Origin: Gilliamella sp. B3022
GTDB taxonomy: Bacteria > Pseudomonadota > Gammaproteobacteria > Enterobacterales > Orbaceae
NCBI RefSeq assembly: GCF_028751545.1
Contig: NZ_CP071867.1
Coordinates: 1,461,306 to 1,525,305, forward strand
Length of the DNA stretch: 64,000 nucleotides
Direction of reading: 5' to 3'
The notes beneath the pieces are model-generated. The model saw only the letters and a list, made by a program, of their open reading frames with translations, had not been told where the DNA came from and ran no database searches. A program made the translations under genes and the position numbers. The first letter of the stretch is position 1, and the number at the start of each line of letters is the position of its first letter. Of the stretch, positions 47,641-57,335 are shown one piece after another.

Positions 47641-49020
47641 ATGGACTATAAAAAATCGTTTTCGAAAAATAAGAAAAAAATCTATTTAAATCTGAAATGG
47701 CAATGCCCTAATGCATTGAATAAAGGCGTTTTCAAGCGTTCAAGAAAATTTGTCAAAAATAATGTTATTTCCGAAATTGTTAGAAGTAATTTATCCGCTC
47801 GGTATATTTGTTTGATTCTACTTTTGACAGCGCTTGTATTGATGTCAATTTATTACAAATCAATACTAATTTATTGGCAACAAACTTATCATTCACACCT
47901 ATTGGATTCCAATACGCTTACTCAAGATACCTCCTCTGAAGAGTTCGAAAAAGAAACAGCTAAAGAAATTACCACATCTCAAGATGACTTAGTCTCTTCT
48001 AAAAAAATGATTTCTGATCAATCTGATGAATCTGATGAATCTACTAAGTCGGTAGAGACTATTGAAGAAACTCTATCAGAATCAAAAGAAAATAAACTTG
48101 AAACAAAAGAAGATATTCTAAAATTATTTATGGAGGAACAATCAATAGGAGATGAATTACCTAAATTAGAAATTATCGAGCCAGACAGTAAGTTAGAAAA
48201 TAAACAAGAAACAATTAGCAATATTGTAGATAATGTTAATGAGAAAGTTCAACAACCATCTACAGAGGTTACAACAATTCAAACACAAGTTGCGCCGATA
48301 GCTCAAAATGACATACCAAAGGTTTTGTTTGAGGATGTATCATTAGTTGATCAGCCAACACCAATTGTATTGACTCAAAATGATAAAGTTTTTTTTGCTG
48401 GTGATTCTTTAATGCAAGGTGTTGCACCCTATGTTAAAAAAATGTTATTCAAACAATATAAAATTGAAAGTATTGATTTAAGCAAACGCAGCACTGGACT
48501 TAGTTATCCTAAAGCTTTCGATTGGCCAAAAGCGATTGATGATAAATTATCTGAAGATCCTTCAATTAAATTACTTGTCGTTTTTTTAGGTGCTAATGAT
48601 CCGTGGGATTTTCCTGTCAAAGGCTATGCAACAAATGCAAGATTTAAGTCTAAACTATGGGAAAAACAGTACCGTTTACGTATTGTCAGTATTTTAGATC
48701 ATGTACAAAAACATCGTGTACAAGTCCTTTGGCTTGCACCTCCTTGTATGCGTAAGCAAAAACTAAATGATGGTATGGTTTATCTTAATAAATTATATCA
48801 GTCAGAGCTTAAAAAAACTCAACAACATTTTCTAACAACCAATGAATTACTCGGTTGTTCATACGAAAAATTTAATAGTTTTATTGAAACGAATAAAGAG
48901 AAAATCAAAGTAAGGGTTGATGATGGTGTACACTTTACACCTTCAGGTCAAAAAATTCTGGCAAAGGCCATTATGGAAAAAATAATTTTCAAAAAATTAG
49001 AGGATATCCATAGTGAATAG
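47641..49020 (+). CDS. membrane-anchored DUF459/SGNH hydrolase or O-acetyltransferase
   Basis: A 459-residue protein. It has a basic cytosolic N terminus of about 55 residues, one membrane helix (about 57-76), a 150-residue acidic Ser/Glu/Thr linker, and an SGNH domain from about residue 250. The catalytic blocks are FFAGDSLMQG (nucleophile Ser), VVFLGANDPWDF (Gly and Asn) and VDDGVHFTPSG (Asp and His). The domain resembles DUF459 proteins, including PatB-type acetyltransferases. It lies between the MBOAT gene (18-base gap) and the second SGNH gene (8-base overlap). Expected role: receive acetyl from the MBOAT and place it on a periplasmic glycan. Confidence 0.85.
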   Translation: MDYKKSFSKNKKKIYLNLKWQCPNALNKGVFKRSRKFVKNNVISEIVRSNLSARYICLILLLTALVLMSIYYKSILIYWQQTYHSHLLDSNTLTQDTSSEEFEKETAKEITTSQDDLVSSKKMISDQSDESDESTKSVETIEETLSESKENKLETKEDILKLFMEEQSIGDELPKLEIIEPDSKLENKQETISNIVDNVNEKVQQPSTEVTTIQTQVAPIAQNDIPKVLFEDVSLVDQPTPIVLTQNDKVFFAGDSLMQGVAPYVKKMLFKQYKIESIDLSKRSTGLSYPKAFDWPKAIDDKLSEDPSIKLLVVFLGANDPWDFPVKGYATNARFKSKLWEKQYRLRIVSILDHVQKHRVQVLWLAPPCMRKQKLNDGMVYLNKLYQSELKKTQQHFLTTNELLGCSYEKFNSFIETNKEKIKVRVDDGVHFTPSGQKILAKAIMEKIIFKKLEDIHSE

Positions 49021-50185
49021 GTTTTTAAAGTCTTTTCTGACTGTTATTTTTATGTCTTTTTCGTTTGGATATGGTGTGGCTGAAAGTAAAGCAACTACGG
49101 ACGCTGGAGTCATTGATTTCGGAGACCCAAATGCTAAACAATTTGCTACTCGATTGAAATCATTGGTGACCAATAAAAGAGTTAATAATGTTGTTAATAT
49201 AACTCAATTTGGTGATTCTCATACCGCTGCTGATTTTTTTACTGGCGAATTTAGGTCATTGATGCAGGAGAAATATGGTAATGCTGGTATCGGGTGGATA
49301 ACACCAATTGCGGTAAAAGGTCAAAGCCATGCAGCTGTGACTTGGAAAAGTAAAAACTGGGATGTTTTAAGTAGTAGAACTTTGAGCAATAGAGATTTTC
49401 CTATGGGGGGATTTATCGCAAAACCTAACCAAAATTATGCGGTATTACAGATTTTACCTAAAACAGATTATAATACAGATTGGCGAGTTCAGTTAATTTT
49501 TAAACCTCTAAAAAATACGTCTAATTTATTTAGGCTTTATGATATTAACAATAATAGAATTAAATTTGATTATGCACCTAAAGCCAATATTTGGCAAAGT
49601 GTATCTGTTGTTGCTAAAATGCCAATAAAAATAACTGGACAAAGTACTGTTGAACTTGGAGGTATTTGGTTAACTCGTTATCAGCAACCCGGTGTTATTG
49701 TCTCAGCAATTGCCACAAATGGGGCAAGGCAGGCTATTTGGCAAAAATGGAGTCCAAGTTGGTTTAAAGAACTTTCTTTATCAAAAAGTGATTTAATTAT
49801 ACTTGAGTATGGAACCAATGAGAGTTTTGATGAAACCTTAGATCTTAACGCATACCGAAAAAATTTAATTAATAATATACGGCTCATTCGTAAATCATTA
49901 CCCAATGCCGCTATTTTAATAATGACACCACCTGATACAATGGTTAATCAAAAAGATATACCTAAATCATTTTCGGCAATAATGAATATTCAAAAGCAAG
50001 TAGCTAAAACTGAAAAAACCTTATTTTGGGATTGGCAAAAAGCTATGGGAGGCAAATTTGTTATTAAAGAATGGCGTAAACGAGGTTTAGCTCGCCCAGA
50101 TTTAGTTCATCAAACTTTGAAAGGTTATAAAGAAAGTGCGCGAATTTTTTATAATGATTTAAATGAATTTGTACAAAAGAGATAG
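49013..50185 (+). CDS. secreted SGNH/GDSL hydrolase (Ape1/PatB-like)
   Basis: A 390-residue protein with a signal peptide (cleavage near GVAES, residue 24). The SGNH blocks are TQFGDSHTAADF near residue 64, LEYGTNESFD near 262, and PDLVHQTLKGY near 365. An inserted beta domain (about 140-225) resembles the carbohydrate-binding module of Ape1-type peptidoglycan O-acetylesterases. Acetyl transfer or removal is possible; the sequence alone does not decide. It overlaps the DUF459 gene by eight bases. Confidence 0.85.
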   Translation: MNRFLKSFLTVIFMSFSFGYGVAESKATTDAGVIDFGDPNAKQFATRLKSLVTNKRVNNVVNITQFGDSHTAADFFTGEFRSLMQEKYGNAGIGWITPIAVKGQSHAAVTWKSKNWDVLSSRTLSNRDFPMGGFIAKPNQNYAVLQILPKTDYNTDWRVQLIFKPLKNTSNLFRLYDINNNRIKFDYAPKANIWQSVSVVAKMPIKITGQSTVELGGIWLTRYQQPGVIVSAIATNGARQAIWQKWSPSWFKELSLSKSDLIILEYGTNESFDETLDLNAYRKNLINNIRLIRKSLPNAAILIMTPPDTMVNQKDIPKSFSAIMNIQKQVAKTEKTLFWDWQKAMGGKFVIKEWRKRGLARPDLVHQTLKGYKESARIFYNDLNEFVQKR

Positions 50186-50219
50186 ATTAAATTTAAGATA
50201 AAAAAGGGATAAATGAGTT

Positions 50220-50924
50220 ATGTCATCACCAATTATTGTTGCTATTGATTTTTCTGATGTTAAGTCAGCTTGGAATTTTATTGATCGGGTTGAGCCGAAA
50301 GATTGTCGTTTAAAAATTGGTAAGGAATTATTTACTCATGCTGGTCCTGAATTCATAAAACAGGTTATGAATAAAGGCTTCGAAATATTTTTAGATCTTA
50401 AATTTCATGATATTCCAAATACCGTGGCTAAGGCAGTATCAGCGGCGGCTGATTTAGGTGTTTGGATGACTAATGTTCATGCTAGCGGCGGTGCTCGTAT
50501 GATGGAGGCGGCAAAAGATGTTCTCTATCCTTATGGTAAAGATGCACCACTTTTAATCGCTGTAACAGTATTAACAAGTATGGAAGCAGCAGATCTTAAA
50601 GATATTGGTATTAATGTTTCACCTTTAGAACAAGCGACCAAATTAGCGATGCTGGCTAAAAATTGTGGACTTGATGGTGTTGTTTGCTCAGCGAAAGAAG
50701 TACAAAGCTTTAGAACTAGACTTGGTAGTGATTTTAAATTGGTCACACCAGGTATTCGTCCTATAGGCTCAGGTCCTGATGATCAGCGTCGAATCATGAC
50801 ACCACAACGCGCTCAAGCGGCTGGTTCCGATTATTTAGTCATTGGCAGACCAATTACTAAAGCAGAAGATCCCGCTAAAACATTACAAGCTATTTTATCT
50901 ACCCTTGATTTAAGTAAGAGTTAA
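50220..50924 (+). CDS. pyrF: orotidine 5'-phosphate decarboxylase
   Basis: A 234-residue TIM-barrel enzyme that makes UMP from OMP, the last step of pyrimidine synthesis. The catalytic signature [13 protein letters not shown] (Asp-Lys-Asp array) is near residue 60, and TPGIRP and VIGRPIT phosphate-binding segments lie in the C-terminal third. AAAAAGGG precedes the ATG. It is followed after seven bases by yciH, as in E. coli. Confidence 0.97.
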   Translation: MSSPIIVAIDFSDVKSAWNFIDRVEPKDCRLKIGKELFTHAGPEFIKQVMNKGFEIFLDLKFHDIPNTVAKAVSAAADLGVWMTNVHASGGARMMEAAKDVLYPYGKDAPLLIAVTVLTSMEAADLKDIGINVSPLEQATKLAMLAKNCGLDGVVCSAKEVQSFRTRLGSDFKLVTPGIRPIGSGPDDQRRIMTPQRAQAAGSDYLVIGRPITKAEDPAKTLQAILSTLDLSKS

Positions 50925-50931
50925 TTAAATT

Positions 50932-51252
50932 ATGTCTGTTAACCCTCTTGTTTATTCGACCGATCAAGGGCGAATTAAACCAATTGAACAAAAATCATCT
51001 CATCCTAAAGGTGATGGTATCATACGTATTCAGCGCCAAACATCGGGTCGTAAAGGAAAGGGTGTGTGTGTTCTTTCTGGTTTTGATTTAGATAATGTTC
51101 AATTGTTTAAATTAGCTGGAGAACTAAAAAAACGTTGTGGATGTGGCGGTTCTGTTAAAGATAGAACAATTGAGATTCAGGGCGACAAACGAGATCTGTT
51201 AAAGTCATTGCTAGAAAATAAAGGCTTCAAAGTGAAATTAGCCGGCGGATAA
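50932..51252 (+). CDS. yciH: SUI1/eIF1-like translation factor YciH
   Basis: A 106-residue protein of the SUI1 family. The core RIQRQTSGRKGKGVCVLSGF, the AGELKKRCGCGGSVKD loop and the C-terminal IEIQGDKRDLLKSLLENKGF are diagnostic. YciH is thought to influence start-site selection and stress-time translation. The pyrF-yciH pair is conserved. A hairpin follows the stop. Confidence 0.95.
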   Translation: MSVNPLVYSTDQGRIKPIEQKSSHPKGDGIIRIQRQTSGRKGKGVCVLSGFDLDNVQLFKLAGELKKRCGCGGSVKDRTIEIQGDKRDLLKSLLENKGFKVKLAGG

Positions 51253-51267
51253 TTTCACTGATAAAAC

Positions 51268-51299
51268 ATAACTCCCATGGATCAAATTATGGGAGTTAT
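51268..51299. terminator. stem-loop between convergent yciH and tmaR
   Basis: A perfect 11-bp stem ATAACTCCCAT/ATGGGAGTTAT with a 10-base loop in the gap between convergent genes. The flanking T-runs are short, but position and stem strength favour a shared terminator. Confidence 0.65.
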
Positions 51300-51310
51300 A
51301 TATTCAAACC

Positions 51311-51631
51311 TTAATTTGAACGATAAGTGCGCATTTTTTTACTGATATCGCGACGTTCTTTAGAAATTTCAGCATTTTTAATAATATAATCATCAACTCG
51401 ATCATCATAATCGCTTTTCATATTCGCAATAATCGCTTGAAGTTCTTCATACGACATATTTGGTTTAATATATTCACTTAGATTTTCAAGTAAGAGTACA
51501 CGTTTTTGGTTATCGCGAATTTTTTTCTCATTATCTGAAATTTCACGTTTTAATTTATTTAAACGACGTGATAGGCGAATGTATTCTAATACATCTTGAA
51601 ATGATGGTGCACTTGTTTTTTCCTTGTCCAT
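51311..51631 (-). CDS. tmaR: PTS regulator TmaR (YeeX, DUF496)
   Basis: A 106-residue coiled-coil protein nearly identical in pattern to E. coli YeeX/Tma[38 protein letters not shown], and [20 protein letters not shown]. In E. coli TmaR gathers at a cell pole and holds PTS enzyme I there, tuning sugar uptake. It stands alone on the minus strand, convergent with yciH. Confidence 0.95.
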   Translation of the reverse strand: MDKEKTSAPSFQDVLEYIRLSRRLNKLKREISDNEKKIRDNQKRVLLLENLSEYIKPNMSYEELQAIIANMKSDYDDRVDDYIIKNAEISKERRDISKKMRTYRSN

Positions 51632-51951
51632 CTAAAACCCCTTGATTTTAAAAAATTGAAAAATAAACTTCAGCTAATTATATACTAATAATTTTTTAAG
51701 ATCATATTAATTATATTTTTAAACACCATCAAATTTTGTTGGAAAATTTAATAATTAATCGCTTTTTTATGAATTGTTTATCGGCATTTTTCATTATTGT
51801 AGAAATTTGTAACTAATCTTATACTCAAACGTATGCATTTCCTCAAAGATTTTTACAAAAAAGAGAAAAATTAAAACAACTATTAAGAATTATTACAAAA
51901 TATTATACAATAGCCTAATATTTCTAAAGAGTATCTATTGAGAGAATAATA
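51632..51951. promoter_or_regulatory. divergent tmaR / accD intergenic region
   Basis: About 320 AT-rich bases without a gene. A copy of the dispersed bipartite motif lies at 51823-51848, about 100 bases before accD. A promoter for accD is expected between it and the start. Confidence 0.4.
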
Positions 51952-52842
51952 ATGAGCTGGATTGAGAAAATTCTAAGTAAAAATAATATATCGTCAGATC
52001 ATAAAAAGGCGAACATTCCTGGTGGTGTTTGGACTAAATGCAGTAATTGTGAGCAAGTCATTTATCAAGCTGAACTGGATCGTAATTTGGAAGTTTGTCC
52101 AAAATGTGATCACCACATGCATATTGCGGCAAGGGTAAGATTATACCGATTTTTAGATGAGGGTTCGGATGTTGAGATCGGTGCAGAACTTGCACCAAAA
52201 GATATCTTGAAATTTAAAGATACTAAAAAATATAAGGATAGGTTAACCGCTGCTCAAAAAGAAACCCGTGAAAAAGAAGCTATGGTGGTTATGAAAGGGA
52301 CACTGTTGGGTATTCCGGTTGTTGTCGCTTGTTTTGAATTTGCATTTATCGGAGGCTCAATGTCTTCAGTTGTTGGTGCATTATTCACACGTGCTGCTGA
52401 GCAAGCTATTGCCGATAAGTGTCCATTAATTTGTTTTTCAACTAGTGGTGGCGCTCGAATGCAAGAAGCTCTCTACTCATTGATGCAAATGGCAAAAACG
52501 AGTGCTATTTTGGCTAAAATGCAAGATGAAAGTTTGCCTTATATTTCAGTTATGACTGACCCTACAATGGGTGGTGTATCGGCAAGTTTAGCTATGCTTG
52601 GTGATATTAATATCGCTGAACCAAAAGCATTAATAGGTTTTGCTGGTCCTCGCGTTATTCAACAAACAGTTCGTGAAACCTTACCTGAAGGATTTCAACG
52701 TAGTGAGTTTCTGTTAGAGAAAGGCGCCCTTGATATGATTATTCATCGCAAAGATATGCGACCAAAAATTGCTGGTTTAATTGCAAAATTAATGAAACTT
52801 CCAGCTCCTTTTTATGATGTCACTAATAATGAAGCAATTTAA
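51952..52842 (+). CDS. accD: acetyl-CoA carboxylase carboxyltransferase subunit beta
   Basis: A 296-residue subunit (E. coli 304) that, with AccA, transfers carboxyl from biotin to acetyl-CoA in fatty acid synthesis. The N-terminal four-Cys zinc ribbon ([10 protein letters not shown], then [10 protein letters not shown], residues 27-50) binds RNA or DNA in autoregulation. The crotonase-fold core includes [20 protein letters not shown] and [16 protein letters not shown]. It is the first gene of the accD-folC-dedD-cvpA-purF block; folC starts six bases after its stop. Confidence 0.97.
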   Translation: MSWIEKILSKNNISSDHKKANIPGGVWTKCSNCEQVIYQAELDRNLEVCPKCDHHMHIAARVRLYRFLDEGSDVEIGAELAPKDILKFKDTKKYKDRLTAAQKETREKEAMVVMKGTLLGIPVVVACFEFAFIGGSMSSVVGALFTRAAEQAIADKCPLICFSTSGGARMQEALYSLMQMAKTSAILAKMQDESLPYISVMTDPTMGGVSASLAMLGDINIAEPKALIGFAGPRVIQQTVRETLPEGFQRSEFLLEKGALDMIIHRKDMRPKIAGLIAKLMKLPAPFYDVTNNEAI

Positions 52843-52848
52843 CTAGTC

Positions 52849-54120
52849 ATGCAAGTTAAAAAACCTAATGCCCAGTCTGATCTATCAGCATGGCTTTGTT
52901 ATCTAGAACAACTCCATCCTTCGACGATCGAACTTGGTTTGAAGCGTGTCAAAACAGTTGCACAGCGTCTTAATTTATTGCAACCAGCACCATATATATT
53001 TACGGTCGCTGGTACTAATGGTAAAGGAACAACTTGTAAAACGCTTGAAATGATGCTACTTGCAGCCAATTTGCATGTAGGTGTTTATAGCTCTCCTCAT
53101 TTATTACGTTATACAGAACGAGTGCGAATTGATAATCAAGAATCAACAGAGCAACAAACTATAGATGCATTTACACACATTGAAAATGCGCGTGGTGAAA
53201 TCTCACTTACCTATTTTGAATATGCTACTCTTGCTGCTCTGTATCAATTCAAACAAGCTAAATTAGATGTGGTTATTTTAGAAGTTGGTTTAGGTGGCAG
53301 GCTTGATGCAACTAATATTGTCGATGCTGATGTTGCAATTGTGACAACAATAGGCATTGATCATGTTGATTATTTAGGCAGCACACGTGAAAGTATAGGT
53401 CGAGAGAAGGCTGGTATCTTTAAGTCTAAAAGTATTGCAATAGTGGGGGAACCCGATATTCCTATCTCAATTTTAGATACAGCTAAGTCAGTCAATTGTC
53501 CTATTCACTATATTAATTATGATTGGTCTTATGAGCAAAAGAATAAAGATAAATGGGATTTTTATTCTAGTCGACATCAATATCAATCTTTGCCAATTCC
53601 TAACGTCCCTTTAGCTAACGCTGCAACAGCAATTGCAGCTTTAAGTTATTCATCAATACAAATTGAGGAAAGACAGATAAGGGAAGGTTTATTGAATTCG
53701 AATCTTGTTGGACGATTTCAGATAATAAATACAGAACCACTTGTCATAATTGATGTCGCTCATAATCCCCATGCAGCTGACTATCTAACAAAACAATTAG
53801 CATTATTACATTCAGAAAAAAAACATTTAGGAAAAGTTAGATTTGTTATTGCTATGCTTAAAGATAAAGACATTAAAAGTACATTGTCAACATTGAAAGG
53901 AGATGTTTGGTATTGTGCTTCACTTTATGGCGAGCGCGGATGTCGAAGTGAAGTATTAAAACAATATTTAATAGAGGATAATAAGCTTAATGTGTCAACA
54001 TTTGATAACGTTTTTGATGCTTATCAAATGGCTCTACAAGAGGCTAGAAAAGATGATATCATAGTAGTATGTGGTTCGTTTCATACTGTATCTAATGTTT
54101 TAGCTGAATTAGCGGATTAA
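52849..54120 (+). CDS. folC: dihydrofolate synthase / folylpolyglutamate synthase
   Basis: A 423-residue Mur-ligase-type enzyme (E. coli 422). It joins glutamate to dihydropteroate and extends the folate polyglutamate tail. The ATP loop TVAGTNGKGTTCKT is near residue 52, LEVGLGGRLDATNIVD near 144, GIDHVDYLGSTRESIGREKAG near 172, and DVAHNPHAADYL near 302. It stands between accD and dedD as in enterobacteria. Confidence 0.96.
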   Translation: MQVKKPNAQSDLSAWLCYLEQLHPSTIELGLKRVKTVAQRLNLLQPAPYIFTVAGTNGKGTTCKTLEMMLLAANLHVGVYSSPHLLRYTERVRIDNQESTEQQTIDAFTHIENARGEISLTYFEYATLAALYQFKQAKLDVVILEVGLGGRLDATNIVDADVAIVTTIGIDHVDYLGSTRESIGREKAGIFKSKSIAIVGEPDIPISILDTAKSVNCPIHYINYDWSYEQKNKDKWDFYSSRHQYQSLPIPNVPLANAATAIAALSYSSIQIEERQIREGLLNSNLVGRFQIINTEPLVIIDVAHNPHAADYLTKQLALLHSEKKHLGKVRFVIAMLKDKDIKSTLSTLKGDVWYCASLYGERGCRSEVLKQYLIEDNKLNVSTFDNVFDAYQMALQEARKDDIIVVCGSFHTVSNVLAELAD

Positions 54121-54126
54121 GTATAA

Positions 54127-54717
54127 TTGATCATGATGAAAAATCAAAAAAATTGTAGCAGTAATCAAAATAGAATAAGGAATCAACTTGTTGGTTTTGC
54201 AACATTATTATTAATTTTAGCTGTAATAGCCCCATGGATATTAACAGATAAATCGAATCAACGAACTTTAGCTACCCCAATTTTACAACCAGAAATAGTG
54301 AATCAACAAAATCAATTCATAAATTCATCTAATGAATCAAGTGATGAGTTTGATAATATCAATATCAGTAATATGCCTAATACTTCGTATATTTCAGGTG
54401 TAGATCAAAATTCAAACCCATTAACATTACATGATATTTCCGAAAATGATGATGAGTCGGACTCCAAAGTTTCAGAACAGGAACCCAAATCATTTATGAT
54501 TCAACTCACCGCGCTAAAAAATAAACAAAAAATTGAAGAACTCGTTGCATTATTGAGATTAAATAATTATAACGTGAAGGTGATACCTAAAAATCCTGAT
54601 CAGAATCAATTGATTAAATTACAGGTTGGTCCGTATGCAAAAAAAGAACAAGCAGAACAAATTATTACTAATTTAGATAATTTGACAAAATTGAAAGGTA
54701 TTATAGTATCTAATTAA
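54127..54717 (+). CDS. dedD: SPOR-domain cell division protein DedD
   Basis: A 196-residue protein with one N-terminal membrane helix (about residues 18-38), a long polar Asn/Ser/Glu linker, and a SPOR domain in the last 75 residues (SFMIQLTALKNKQKIEELVA to the C terminus). SPOR domains bind denuded peptidoglycan at the septum. In E. coli DedD helps septation. The position six bases after folC supports the call. The ATG at 54133 (two codons downstream) is an alternative start. Confidence 0.9.
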   Translation: MIMMKNQKNCSSNQNRIRNQLVGFATLLLILAVIAPWILTDKSNQRTLATPILQPEIVNQQNQFINSSNESSDEFDNINISNMPNTSYISGVDQNSNPLTLHDISENDDESDSKVSEQEPKSFMIQLTALKNKQKIEELVALLRLNNYNVKVIPKNPDQNQLIKLQVGPYAKKEQAEQIITNLDNLTKLKGIIVSN

Positions 54718-54840
54718 GAAAGATTTTTTATAACAAAGTTAAAATTAATTTATAATTTAATAAATTTAAATATAGTATTATTTATTCACAACGATTAGCA
54801 GTAATAAAAATATTTTCATAACATAAAATAGTGGATTATT

Positions 54841-55329
54841 ATGATGAATTGGGTAGATATTACAATTATAGGTATTATTGCTTTTTCAGCTTTAGTGAGT
54901 ATCGTTCGAGGTTTTATTCGGGAGGCTTTATCTCTTGTTAGTTGGATATTAGCTTTTTTTATTGCAGGTCATTTTTATACATATATAACTCAATACTTGA
55001 CCTATTTCGATAACGATATTGTTCGTATCGCAGTAGCAATTACTATCCTTTTTCTTGCAACATTATTGGTATGCTCTGTCGTCTCTTATGTTATTGGTCA
55101 ATTAGTTCAAAAAACAGGTTTATCAGGCACTGACCGAGTTTTAGGTATTTGCTTTGGAATATTACGAGGTATTTTAGTTGTTGCAGCATTACTCTTTTTT
55201 GTTGATACCTTTACACCATTGTCAAAATCATCTTATTGGATAGAGTCACAGCTTATTCCTCATTTTCATATTATTATTCGTTGGTTTTTTGATTATATCC
55301 AAAATTCATCTTCCTTTTTAGTTCAGTAA
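54841..55329 (+). CDS. cvpA: CvpA family membrane protein
   Basis: A 162-residue inner membrane protein with four helices. The N terminus MNWVDITIIGIIAFSALVSIVRGFIREALSL contains the family's RGFIREA loop (shown here as part of residues 23-30), and GLSGTDRVLGICFGILRG follows. CvpA was named for colicin V production and is linked to envelope stress resistance. It lies just upstream of purF, as in E. coli. Confidence 0.93.
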   Translation: MMNWVDITIIGIIAFSALVSIVRGFIREALSLVSWILAFFIAGHFYTYITQYLTYFDNDIVRIAVAITILFLATLLVCSVVSYVIGQLVQKTGLSGTDRVLGICFGILRGILVVAALLFFVDTFTPLSKSSYWIESQLIPHFHIIIRWFFDYIQNSSSFLVQ

Positions 55330-55347
55330 GCTTGAGGTAGTCATTAT

Positions 55348-56865
55348 ATGTGTGGTGTTGTAGGTATTGTAGGGAATAGTACGGTCAACCAATCAATTTA
55401 TGATGCATTGACTGTTTTGCAACATCGGGGACAAGACGCTGCAGGTATTGTTACAATCGATGATCAAAATCGCTTTCGTATGCGTAAAGCTAATGGTTTA
55501 GTTAAAGATGTATTCCAAGAACATCATATGCAGCGTTTACAAGGTAATTTAGGAATTGGTCATATCCGTTATCCTACAGCCGGAAGCTTTAGTCCATCGG
55601 AAGCACAACCGTTTTACGTCAATTCACCTTATGGTATCGCTCTTGCTCATAATGGTAATTTAACTAATACCGATAAACTGCGTAATCAAGTTTTTGAATT
55701 AGCTAGGCGTCATATCAATACTAATTCTGATTCAGAAGTTTTACTTAACATTTTTGCTAGCGAACTAGATAAATTTCCAACTTACCCACTTAGCTCAGAA
55801 AATATTTTTACCGCAATTCATAATGTACATAAGATTATTAAAGGTGCTTATGCTTGTGTAGCAATGATTATTGGACATGGTTTAGTGGCTTTTCGTGATC
55901 CTTATGGAATCCGTCCGCTAGTAATCGGTAGGAGAATTCTAGAAAATCAAAAAATTGAATATATGGTTGCTTCAGAAAGCGTGGCATTAGATATCCTTGA
56001 TTTTGAATTTATGCGTGATGTTAAACCTGGCGAAGCGATTTATATCACTCAAGATGGGCAATTTTATTCACAGCAATGTTCAGATAACCCACAATATTAT
56101 CCATGTATTTTTGAATATGTTTATTTTGCAAGACCGGATTCATTGATGAATGGAGTATCTGTTTATCAATCTCGCATTTTAATGGGGCAAAAACTAGGGA
56201 AAAAAATAGCAAAAGAATGGAAGGATGTTGATATTGATGTTGTTATACCGATTCCAGAAACTTCGTGTGATGCAGCGCTTGAAATTGCAAGAATATTAAA
56301 TAAACCTTATCGACAAGGATTTGTTAAAAATCGTTATGTTGGACGAACATTTATTATGCCAGGACAAGCTGCGCGTAAACTCTCCGTAAGAAGAAAACTC
56401 AATGCAAATCGTATTGAATTTGAGGGAAAAAATGTTCTTTTAGTTGATGATTCAATTGTACGAGGTACTACATCGGAAAAGATTCTTGAAATGGTTCGCT
56501 TATGTGGCGCAAAAAAAATTTATTTGGCTTCTGCCGCACCAGAAATAAGGTATCCTAATGTTTACGGTATTGATATGCCTGTTGCAAGCGAACTAATTGC
56601 TTATAATCGAACGGTTGATGAAATAGCTAAAGATATAGGTGCTGACAAACTTATTTTTCAAAATCTTTCTGATTTAATTGATTCAATTAAAATTCTAAAT
56701 CCAAGTATAAAACATTTGGAGTGCTCTGTTTTTAATGGAAAATACATTACTGACGGCATTGATGATACCTATTTGTCTTCATTAAAAATAAATAGAAATA
56801 ATAAGATAAAGTCAACATCATCCAAAGAATCGGAAAATCTAGAAATTTATAATGAAGAACAATAA
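55348..56865 (+). CDS. purF: amidophosphoribosyltransferase
   Basis: This 505-residue enzyme (same length as E. coli) starts purine synthesis by turning PRPP and glutamine into phosphoribosylamine. The N-terminal nucleophile Cys follows the Met (MCGVVGIVG), and the glutaminase domain fills about residues 2-235. The phosphoribosyltransferase domain has the PRPP loop [14 protein letters not shown] near 365. It ends the accD-folC-dedD-cvpA-purF block. In E. coli this gene is controlled by PurR, but I did not find a clear PUR box here. Confidence 0.97.
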   Translation: MCGVVGIVGNSTVNQSIYDALTVLQHRGQDAAGIVTIDDQNRFRMRKANGLVKDVFQEHHMQRLQGNLGIGHIRYPTAGSFSPSEAQPFYVNSPYGIALAHNGNLTNTDKLRNQVFELARRHINTNSDSEVLLNIFASELDKFPTYPLSSENIFTAIHNVHKIIKGAYACVAMIIGHGLVAFRDPYGIRPLVIGRRILENQKIEYMVASESVALDILDFEFMRDVKPGEAIYITQDGQFYSQQCSDNPQYYPCIFEYVYFARPDSLMNGVSVYQSRILMGQKLGKKIAKEWKDVDIDVVIPIPETSCDAALEIARILNKPYRQGFVKNRYVGRTFIMPGQAARKLSVRRKLNANRIEFEGKNVLLVDDSIVRGTTSEKILEMVRLCGAKKIYLASAAPEIRYPNVYGIDMPVASELIAYNRTVDEIAKDIGADKLIFQNLSDLIDSIKILNPSIKHLECSVFNGKYITDGIDDTYLSSLKINRNNKIKSTSSKESENLEIYNEEQ

Positions 56866-56885
56866 AAAATCATCTAAAAAGTTAA

Positions 56886-56920
56886 AAGACAGATACATTA
56901 CTGGATAATTTATCTGTCTT
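56886..56920 (+). terminator. terminator after purF
   Basis: A perfect 10-bp stem AAGACAGATA/TATCTGTCTT with a 15-base loop, followed by TCTTATC. Location 20 bases after the stop fits a terminator. Confidence 0.65.
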
Positions 56921-57335
56921 TCTTATCTAATCAATTTGTTAAACACTCTTAATCATAACAAAAAAGTCATTTAATATTAATTATTACAATGTTTATTAAA
57001 TTGAACACTTAGTTTAATAAAATTATATAATCTTTATTTTACTTAACATTATGAAAAATAAAGAAGTTATTTTTATTTACAAAAAATAGTCAAAAAAAAT
57101 GTAAATTTATTTTGATTAATGACAATTTTGTAATATCATTCACCTCGTATAAAGGTTTTAAAAAAAATTTTAAAATCCTTACATAATAAATATAGAAAGA
57201 AAACAAATTTAAAGCATCTTTTTATCAGAATAAATTGTTATTAAAATTTAATGGTAAATGGGCTTTATTTACAAATAAAAAAAAGAACTTGTTACTGTGT
57301 AGCAATGTGTCGGTGAAATATAAGGAATAATTAAG
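56921..57335 (+). promoter_or_regulatory. long AT-rich upstream region of the inverse autotransporter
   Basis: About 415 bases without a gene, almost pure A and T in places. It should hold the adhesin promoter and a long 5' leader. The only clear element is a GGAAT ribosome site just before the ATG at 57336. Confidence 0.35.
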
